Of a stretch of 6,619 nucleotides of DNA, positions 1 to 4,875 are shown piece after piece; position 1 is the first letter of the stretch, and each line of letters begins with the position of its first letter. A program made the translations under genes and the position numbers. The notes under the pieces were generated by a model that saw nothing but the letters and a program-made list of their open reading frames with translations, was not told where the DNA came from and searched no databases. The stretch is taken from NCBI GenBank assembly GCA_017861095.1, contig JAGFXI010000102.1:1-6619 (forward strand), read 5' to 3'. The DNA comes from Deltaproteobacteria bacterium. GTDB lineage: Bacteria > Desulfobacterota > Syntrophobacteria > BM002.

Positions 1-15
1 TCATTGTGACCTCCC
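1..15 (-). CDS. Possible 5' end of a leftward gene leaving the window
   Basis: On the minus strand a GGGAGGT ribosome-binding-like motif (9-15) lies four bases before an ATG (2-4), right at the left edge. Only the start codon is visible, so no product can be named. The motif is as good as those before the clear genes here, but a single SD plus ATG can arise by chance. If real, its leader contains the hairpins and repeat remnant at 64-211. Confidence 0.3.
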   Translation of the reverse strand, partial: GRSQ

Positions 16-63
16 GCTTTGACTAACTACACGTCGGAGGCGCGCGCGGAGGAGATTCTATGA

Positions 64-97
64 TTAACAGAATGACAGGCGACCATCATTCTGTCAA
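64..97. repeat. REP-like hairpin (11 of 12 paired bases, 10-nt loop)
   Basis: TTAACAGAATGA (64-75) faces TCATTCTGTCAA (86-97) across the loop CAGGCGACCA; only A66/C95 fails to pair. Part of the same sequence recurs at the right edge of the window (6580-6615). Small GACAGAATGA-type hairpins look like dispersed intergenic repeats. There is no T-run after it, so it is not a good intrinsic terminator in either direction. Confidence 0.6.
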
Positions 98-103
98 ATC
101 ATT

Positions 104-172
104 CGCGGGATGGTTGCCCGGTGGCACGACCATCTCCACCATCTCGCCACGGCGTCTCGTGCATAAGGCGGA
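104..172 (+). mobile_element. Truncated copy (right part only) of the MITE at 4418-4613
   Basis: This stretch aligns without gaps to 4541-4609, matching at 63 of 69 positions, and ends in the same terminal repeat (TCGTGCATAA then GCGGA instead of TGCGGG). The next four bases are TTAA, which fits the YTAR-type site duplicated around the complete copy (CTAG). The left part of the element is absent. The break falls inside the second arm of the CCCGCGG-TG-CCGCGGG hairpin of the full copy, and the REP-like hairpin lies just before it. It is a non-autonomous relic with no coding content. Confidence 0.8.
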
Positions 173-178
173 TTAAAG

Positions 179-211
179 TTGAAAATCAGCACTTGACATT
201 ACGATTTTCAA
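179..211. repeat. Perfect 9-bp inverted repeat with 15-nt loop
   Basis: TTGAAAATC (179-187) and GATTTTCAA (203-211) are exact reverse complements. The loop holds TTGACA (193-198), which resembles a -35 box, but no convincing -10 follows at normal spacing. No T-run follows. It could be an operator-like site, a transcript hairpin or repeat debris. The rest of 212-354 shows nothing I can name. Confidence 0.4.
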
Positions 212-354
212 GGATGAAATCTCGTCGTGATTCCGCGACCTGAGCCGCTCACCCTTGCGGATAATGATCCACAGCCCCGATTGCCGTGATTTGATGCAGG
301 CAGTGTCGCCGTGCCTCGATGATGAGGGAGAGGTTCAAGCATTTTGAGCGGGAC

Positions 355-861
355 TTATTTGAGGTTCGCCCCCAGGTAGTCGTTGATGAACTCGTCCACT
401 AGATCGCCTGCCTGATCGTAAATCGACCTGACATCGTCGGCAGGTACAGTCCCTACCGTACCCGTGCTCCAAGTTACTGCGGAGGCTGATTTGTTCCCTC
501 GCTCCAAGTGGACCTGTTCCTGCAGTTCGAGTGCAATGGCAACCGAAGCAAACGGAGGATTTCCCTGGGCCTTGGTGCTGTTTATGTTGAGATGGAGGTA
601 AGGCCTCGCGGGAGTCCTGACGCCTTCTTCTTGGGGTAGCACCCTGATCCCCGCCTGATGCAGTTTAATTTCCACAAAGAGTTGAAGCTGCGACTCACCC
701 ACGCCGTCTTTTTGCAGCAGAGTGCCAGAGTTTCCAGACAGTTCGACAACTACCTCGACTCCTCGGAGTCCCTTGAGATTGTCTCTATCCCTCTTAGGGC
801 TCGCTTCAGTAACCGTAACAAGCAGCAACAGCCCTACGAGCATTAAGAGCTTTCTCTTCAT
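355..861 (-). CDS. Small exported conserved hypothetical protein (168 aa)
   Basis: The start ATG (861) has an excellent SD, AAGGAGGG, four bases upstream (866-873). Residues 1-20 form a Sec signal peptide: basic MKRK, a Leu-rich core, then TEA-S as a plausible signal peptidase I site, with no lipobox Cys. The mature part of about 148 residues is mixed alpha/beta. It includes GVEVVVEL, the block AGIRVLPQEEG, PYLHLNIN, a beta-rich middle ending in TWSTGTVGTV, and an acidic C-terminal helix with LVDEFINDYL. This order recalls a family of exported hypotheticals in environmental bacteria that I know only as unnamed. It has no catalytic motif and no membrane segment after the signal, so it is probably periplasmic or secreted. 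It is transcribed alone and is divergent from the gene at 1277. Coding status is confident; function is unknown. Confidence 0.88.
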   Translation of the reverse strand: MKRKLLMLVGLLLLVTVTEASPKRDRDNLKGLRGVEVVVELSGNSGTLLQKDGVGESQLQLFVEIKLHQAGIRVLPQEEGVRTPARPYLHLNINSTKAQGNPPFASVAIALELQEQVHLERGNKSASAVTWSTGTVGTVPADDVRSIYDQAGDLVDEFINDYLGANLK

Positions 862-1276
862 GGTGCCCTCCTTGGTGATGCCGAACAGTCCGTGACGGAC
901 GGTACGCTAACCCAGCGGTTCACAACTAGGGCGAGCCCCCTCCGACGCTCGCTGTTTGCACGATGGCACAAGGCGAGGTGGACCGTCAAGATTTCCTTTA
1001 CTGGTGGGCCGCCGATCTGATAGGAGTCAAAAGGAGCTCCTGCTCAAACGGAGATGTGGACCCGGCGACACGGGGAGCCCGTCATCACCATTCTCTTGCC
1101 CGATGTGAGACTGATCGCATGGAAGCAACCAAAGAATAAGTCCCGTTCCGGTGGCGATCGGGGTTTGCCGGGGCGGTACCACGGTAACAGATGGAGCAAA
1201 ACCCCATAAGAAAGGGGGTATCGTGCGGGGGAGAAGAGCGGTCTCTACAAGGGGGCGGGGGGCCAGGGAGGCTGAC
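862..1276. other. Divergent intergenic region with small palindromes
   Basis: These 415 bp separate the leftward exported-protein gene from the rightward small gene, so promoters for both should lie here, but I find no convincing sigma-70 pair. Visible structure: GTCCGT-G-ACGGAC (888-900), the stem GCGAGC/GCTCGC (931-936 with 947-952), and the 10-bp palindrome AGGAGCTCCT (1032-1041). Open frames across 1027-1276 have no matching start signals or protein-like composition. Confidence 0.4.
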
Positions 1277-1537
1277 ATGGCCAAAGACCGTGAGCTAGAG
1301 AGGAACATAGCACAGGCGAAAGACTATATTGCCCGGCATGAGGCGATAAAGGCCAAGTACCCGAACGCTAAGAGATGGGAAGAGCTCAGCGATGATGACG
1401 TGGAGGAGCTGTCTGAACTTATTATCCGCGGGGAAGAATTCCTCGCCTATGCCCTGAACCGCAAGAAGATTCCCTTGGAGTTGGCCGACCGTCTCGACGA
1501 TCTTCTCGAGTGGAACGACTCCCTTGGTTATGCGTGA
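1277..1537 (+). CDS. Small charged helical hypothetical protein (86 aa)
   Basis: ATG 1277 is preferred because AGGGAGG (1265-1271) lies five bases upstream. The frame stays open back to 1151, but that extension is Gly/Arg-rich and looks non-coding. The protein is soluble and almost wholly helical, rich in Glu, Asp, Lys and Arg: MAKDRELERN, then IARHEAIKAKYPNAKRWEEL, then SDDDVEELSELIIRGEEFL and ADRLDDLLEWNDSLGYA. It has no signal peptide, Cys, metal or nucleotide motif. Its size and charge would suit a small binding or regulatory protein, but I do not recognise the family. It lies 316 bp before the mreB-like gene on the same strand, too far apart to assume cotranscription. Confidence 0.75.
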   Translation: MAKDRELERNIAQAKDYIARHEAIKAKYPNAKRWEELSDDDVEELSELIIRGEEFLAYALNRKKIPLELADRLDDLLEWNDSLGYA

Positions 1538-1853
1538 GCAGCGGAGTGGGACGGGGCGGGAGCGTGGCCTGGGCTCTGAAGATCGGGAAGGAGATGCGGA
1601 AGCGGCTACCGGTAGTGTGAGAGAGACTTGGGGATTTGGAAGTGAAGAGTGGTGCCACCGGAGACCGACGGCCTCCGAACATCCAAAGTGGATCGATCAG
1701 GCGGGGCGGGTCAAGGAGACTCGGCTGTAGGTTCCCGAGACATCTTGCGCTTATCGCTGGTCGTCCATGGCTTGCTTGGGCACGTAACTTGCTTTCCTTT
1801 CCGTCGAGATTGGCTTGTTGTTGTGTTTTTACCTTTGAGAGAGGTTTCGATCT
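1538..1853. other. Leader region upstream of the mreB-like gene
   Basis: These 316 bp have no supported gene; the short frames crossing them lack start signals. The first half is purine- and G-rich, and the last 60 bases turn T-rich. An AGAGG SD-like motif sits about nine bases before ATG 1854. The mreB promoter is probably in 1730-1840, but I cannot pick a confident -35/-10 pair, and I see no riboswitch or terminator hairpin. Confidence 0.4.
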
Positions 1854-2885
1854 ATGCTCCCGAAGTTAATCCGACGGCGATTTTCGAATGTTCTTGCGGT
1901 GGATCTTGGCACAGCTAATACTCTTGTCTACGTGAAGGGCAAAGGTGTGGCAGTGGGCGAACCCTCCGTGGTAGCGAGACGAAAAAATGGTCGGCAAAGC
2001 GGGAAGGTTCTTGCTGTGGGCAAAGATGCCAAGATGATGCTGGGGCGCACCCCTGGCCATATCGAAGCTATCCGTCCCCTCAGAGATGGCGTGATCGCAG
2101 ACTTTGAAGGAGCCGAGACTATGCTTCGCCATTTCATAAAAAGAGCGCACACGCGCCGAAACATGATCCGGCCACGCATAATCGTCGGCGTCCCATCAGG
2201 CATCACCCCGGTCGAGAGAAACGCTGTTCGAGAGGCGGCTCAGTTAGCGGGTGCCTCTGAAGTCTTCCTGATTGATCAGCCTATAGCAGCGGCTATCGGC
2301 GCAGATCTTCCTGTGACGGAGGCCGTCTGCAGCATGGTAGTGGATATTGGGGGTGGAACGACCCAGGTCGCGGTGATCTCGCTGGCTGGCATCGTCTACA
2401 GCAAGTCAGTCAGGGTGGGTGGCGACAAGATGGATGAAGCGATTAGGCAGTATGTCAAGCAAAGCCACAATTTGCTTATCGGCGAGCAGCTTGCAGAATC
2501 GATAAAGACGACCATCGGGAATGCTTTATCCGGTGATGTCAGAGAATACATGGAGGTCAAGGGAAGAGATATTCCTACAGGTATTCCCAAGTCGATAAGG
2601 ATCGATTCCGATGAGGTTCGAGAGGCTCTTGCCGAGCCGGTCAAAGTCATTGTCGGAACGGTAAAGGAGGCCTTGGACGAGATCCCGCCGGAGCTATCTT
2701 CTGACCTTATAGAGAGGGGTATTGTTCTCACCGGAGGTGTCGCACTCCTCAAGAATCTTGACCGACTGCTCCATAGGGAAACGCAGGTGCCCGTTAGAGT
2801 AGCGGCTGATCCTTTGTCCGCCGTGGCCTTGGGCGCAGGCAAGGCTCTTGATATGGGGGATGTCCTTAAACAGATGCTGAACTAG
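1854..2885 (+). CDS. mreB: MreB-family actin homologue (rod shape), variant active site
   Basis: MreB is a bacterial actin that polymerises with ATP on the inner membrane and guides the elongation peptidoglycan machinery. The length, 343 aa, is normal. Visible motifs: a basic, amphipathic N-terminus (MLPKLIRRRF) typical of membrane-binding MreB; phosphate-1 loop DLGTANT (17-23); EPSVVARR; LGRTPG and IRPLRDGVIADF; phosphate-2 loop DIGGGTT (164-170); and adenosine motif VLTGG (291-295). Similarity to E. coli MreB runs throughout. Oddities: the usual I-E-E-P-M-A-A-A-I-G is I-D-Q-P-I-A-A-A-I-G, so the catalytic Glu (E143 in E. coli) is Gln142; the usual GGGTTE is GGGTTQ (171); and the usual TGGGALL is TGGVALL (296). 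It ends shortly after the adenosine region with MGDVLKQMLN. No mreC or mreD follows; a MITE does. It is therefore probably a second, divergent MreB/Mbl-type paralogue. The family call is certain, the exact orthology is not. Confidence 0.95.
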   Translation: MLPKLIRRRFSNVLAVDLGTANTLVYVKGKGVAVGEPSVVARRKNGRQSGKVLAVGKDAKMMLGRTPGHIEAIRPLRDGVIADFEGAETMLRHFIKRAHTRRNMIRPRIIVGVPSGITPVERNAVREAAQLAGASEVFLIDQPIAAAIGADLPVTEAVCSMVVDIGGGTTQVAVISLAGIVYSKSVRVGGDKMDEAIRQYVKQSHNLLIGEQLAESIKTTIGNALSGDVREYMEVKGRDIPTGIPKSIRIDSDEVREALAEPVKVIVGTVKEALDEIPPELSSDLIERGIVLTGGVALLKNLDRLLHRETQVPVRVAADPLSAVALGAGKALDMGDVLKQMLN

Positions 2886-2951
2886 GCGTAGGACAATCGG
2901 TAGCGCGGCTGACTCATCTAATCAACTTAACCCTAATATTTTGTGTAAAAC

Positions 2952-3236
2952 CTAACAAGATGCTGAAAAACTTCTCGACCGAGGCTCAGCGTGTGAATGT
3001 ATCTACGGCAGACCTGAGCCGGGCCGTTCGGTTCCGCAAGGCTGCATAGTCGCACCATGAATAAGGTTGTGGTGTTCCGGCCCGCCTGCAGGGCCGCGGT
3101 GCGAGGTTCGGCAGGCCTTCCGACAGGCCAGAGAGGTAAGAGGATGCTCCACATGCGCCTTGCTTCACCGACCAGCCCGGCTCATGCGGCAGTCTTCTCC
3201 AACATCATGAAAAGGAGTTTTTCAGCAACCTGCTAA
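2952..3236. mobile_element. MITE-like element A, 277 bp, with CTAA target duplication
   Basis: The left end CAAGATGCTGAAAAACT (2956-2972) and the reverse complement of the right end (3216-3232, CAGGTTGCTGAAAAACT) agree at 15 of 17 bases. CTAA flanks both sides (2952-2955 and 3233-3236), as expected of a 4-bp target duplication. The interior is GC-rich and structured, for example CGGGCC/GGCCCG (3020-3025 with 3079-3084) and GCCTGC/GCAGGC (3084-3089 with 3111-3116). Short leftward frames exist (about 60-73 codons), but none carries a transposase motif or a good SD, so I treat it as non-autonomous. A YTAR-type 4-bp duplication is typical of IS5-group transposases; the parent element is not identifiable here. 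It lies 66 bp after the mreB stop and 13 bp from the end of the next gene. Confidence 0.8.
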
Positions 3237-3249
3237 CGCGGAAACCGGG

Positions 3250-3888
3250 CTAGAGGTTCCTGTGGATGCGGAACACCCTCACCACCGCACGCTTGAGCTG
3301 ATTCCCCGAGGCGCAGAGGAGACGACGGATATCCTGGTGGCGTCTCTTGGGGTCCTCGTTTTGGGCCCTGACGTCGCCGATTTTTCTCCCAAGGGTAAGG
3401 ATGCGGCGGGGATGGCGGATGTCGCTCCATGCCCAATCAGCTTCCCGCAACCGGACCGTCGCAACAGCTTCCGCCGCCGTTGAGTGAGATTCACGCGTCT
3501 CCTCCGTTACCGCCCGGTCTATGGACTCCATGTCCTCAAGGAGCTCGTTGAAGGCGTCAGTCTTAATTCCGGCCCGCTCCTCCCAGGAACGCCGGCCCAA
3601 GGAGCCGCTAAGTCCCATGAGGTTCTCGGAAAGATCGCCGGCTTCGAGGGCGGAGAAGAATTCGCCGAGGATCTGGTCAGCTTCCACGTCTTCTGCGCTC
3701 TGACCCCGTGCATTCAGGTTGCGTTCTTCGCTCGCCCTCAGGACCGCGTCGTCTTTTTTCCCTCTCGTTCGGGGCTGCGGCTTTCCAGTTAACCCGGTCT
3801 TTCCCTTACTATCGTACCGCTCGCAGTCTAGGGTGCAGTCAAGAGGCTCTTGGGCTTTGACCTTTTTCTCGCGACACGCTGGCTTCAT
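3250..3888 (-). CDS. Hypothetical charged protein (212 aa)
   Basis: The frame is open from 4164, but its upper part overlaps the recognisable SNase remnant on the other strand and is discarded. ATG 3888 is chosen because GAGAGGA lies just upstream; ATG 3903 is an alternative giving five more residues. Evidence for coding: codons end mostly in G or C, and the composition is protein-like. Residues 1-60 are basic and probably disordered. They are followed by an acidic helical part with SAEDVEADQILGEFFSALEA, then FNELLEDMESIDRAV, and a basic C-terminus with ILTLGRKIGDVRAQNEDPKR and a final RVFRIHRNL. It has no signal peptide, membrane span or catalytic motif. I do not recognise a family. Its stop is 13 bp from MITE A, so the C-terminus may have been altered by rearrangement there. 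Confidence 0.55.
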   Translation of the reverse strand: MKPACREKKVKAQEPLDCTLDCERYDSKGKTGLTGKPQPRTRGKKDDAVLRASEERNLNARGQSAEDVEADQILGEFFSALEAGDLSENLMGLSGSLGRRSWEERAGIKTDAFNELLEDMESIDRAVTEETRESHSTAAEAVATVRLREADWAWSDIRHPRRILTLGRKIGDVRAQNEDPKRRHQDIRRLLCASGNQLKRAVVRVFRIHRNL

Positions 3889-4062
3889 CTGTTCCTCTCG
3901 CATCGAGTCTGACACCCAAATTCTAAGGTCCTGGCCGAAGGCTCCCGGCGTAGGTTCCTGCCTGCCGTCACGCTTCCAGCACTGCAGCAAGAACGAGGCC
4001 AAATGGAGTAAGCTTTTCAGAGAATCGGGTGTGTTCGTCAGCGGTCCTGAAGGTCGCTGTAG
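3889..4062. other. Spacer between the hypothetical gene and the SNase remnant
   Basis: This should have held the divergent promoters and the N-terminal coding part of the nuclease gene. No signal peptide, SD plus ATG, or clear promoter pair for the SNase frame can be read; all three rightward frames near 4048-4062 lack a usable start linked to the domain. In the frame of the first SNase-like residues there are stops at 4048-4050 (TGA) and 4060-4062 (TAG). Confidence 0.35.
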
Positions 4063-4751
4063 AAACTTGTCGTCTCCTTGGAGTGAAGCTGGTGACAGTA
4101 TAGCCGTCCTCCGCGATGTTAAGGGAGAGCAGATCCACCTGTGGGGAATCGACTGTCCGGACAAGAATCAGGATTTTGGGACCAAAGCCAAGCACGCCAC
4201 CTCCATCCTCATCTTCGCCAAGGTGATGGAGGTAGAGTCGGTGACCACAGACCGTTACGGTCGGACGGTGGCCCCCGTCAGAGTGGGGGATACCCTTGTC
4301 AAGGAGGAGCTGATCCGCCAGGAGGCCTGCCTGGGTGTTCATCCTATGCTGTGACCGGAGGATTTGCCAGGAATGGAAGGCGCTGGAGGAGGAGGCACGA
4401 AAGGTGAGGCGGGGGGTCTAGCCCGCATTATGCACGAACCACCTGCTGCGACCGCGTATCTGGCGGTCCTTCCGGACGTCCTCGGGTCTCGAACCTTGCG
4501 ACGTACTCACAAGTACGCCTCAGGTCCAGTCCCGCGGTGCCGCGGGATGGTTGCCCGGTGGCACGGCCATCTCCACAATCTCGCTGCGGCGTCTCGTGCA
4601 TAATGCGGGCTAGTCGATGCCGAAGCCGGTGGTGCCGTGGGAGTTCAGGAAGGGCATAGGTAAAGGCGGAGCTGCCAAAGTGGCTGACGTTCATCAACCT
4701 CCACTTGTGGTGGTTCATCGGGCGCCGAGGGAACTGTCGGAAAGACCGTAG
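4063..4751 (+). pseudogene. Decayed SNase-like (thermonuclease) gene split by a MITE
   Basis: SNases are Ca-dependent, usually exported nucleases. Translation gives family pieces in three frames: KLVVS (4063-4077); then AGDSIAVL, the block IHLWGIDCPDKNQDFGTKA, TTDRYGR and VKEELIR (4088-4317); then, after a one-base shift near 4320, AWVF and CDRRICQEWKALEEEARK to RRGV (4329-4418). There a TAG (4419-4421) occupies the position of a usual Trp, and MITE B is inserted. Directly after the element, in the same frame, comes MPKPVVPWEFRKG (4617-4655), the usual C-terminal end of bacterial SNase domains. The frame closes at 4749-4751. Active-site decay in S. aureus nuclease numbering: Arg35 is His and Glu43 is Asp; Asp21, Asp40 and Arg87 remain. 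No start or signal peptide is readable. Family call confident; non-functionality very likely. Confidence 0.88.
4418..4613. mobile_element. MITE-like element B, 188 bp, with CTAG target duplication
   Basis: CTAG (4418-4421) and CTAG (4610-4613) flank an element whose ends CCCGCATTATGCACGA (4422-4437) and 4594-4609 are perfect 16-bp inverted repeats. Counting the CTAG copies, the inverted identity is 20 bp. Inside are three short hairpins: GACCGC/GCGGTC (4450-4455 with 4463-4468), CGTACT-CACA-AGTACG (4502-4517) and CCCGCGG-TG-CCGCGGG (4531-4546). The transcript could therefore form a closed multi-arm structure. There is no credible ORF and no transposase. The right part recurs as a relic at 104-172, proving it is repeated. 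It sits inside the SNase pseudogene. The parent transposase family cannot be named from the ends alone. Confidence 0.88.
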
Positions 4752-4875
4752 TTAAACTTCCCTGCCGCTTTCCTGGGAGTTTGTAGAATAACGATAACAA
4801 TCAAGTTGACCTGCGAGCGACCGCCGCTGGAGACTCTGAAGTGCCGATAAGCGCTCATGCGTTTGCTCGTCAGGT

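Noticed and set aside
193..198. Sigma-70 promoter based on TTGACA
   Set aside because: No -10-like hexamer at 16-18 bp, and the box lies in the loop of an inverted repeat.
1130..1215. Possible c-di-GMP (GEMM-like) riboswitch because of GGCAAACCCC on the minus strand
   Set aside because: The required second conserved block (GGACGCAAAGCC-like) and the tetraloop receptor are absent, and the orientation suits no nearby gene.
2986..3168. Leftward 60- and 73-codon frames inside MITE A
   Set aside because: They have no SD and no transposase motif, with Arg/Pro/Gly-rich composition as expected for random GC-rich sequence.
2950..3237. Integron attC site, because ACCTAAC resembles the RYYYAAC core
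   Set aside because: The far end carries a direct CTAAC, not the inverse GTTRRRY core, and the structure is fully explained by terminal inverted repeats plus a CTAA duplication. No integrase is nearby.
3719..4062. Rightward open frame leading into the SNase sequence
   Set aside because: The residues before the SNase part are Ser/Arg/Cys-rich shadow sequence of the leftward gene, with no signal peptide or family similarity.
3889..4164. Upstream part of the long leftward open frame (304 codons in all)
   Set aside because: It is antisense to the recognisable SNase domain, has an unlikely composition, and good start signals occur only at 3888.
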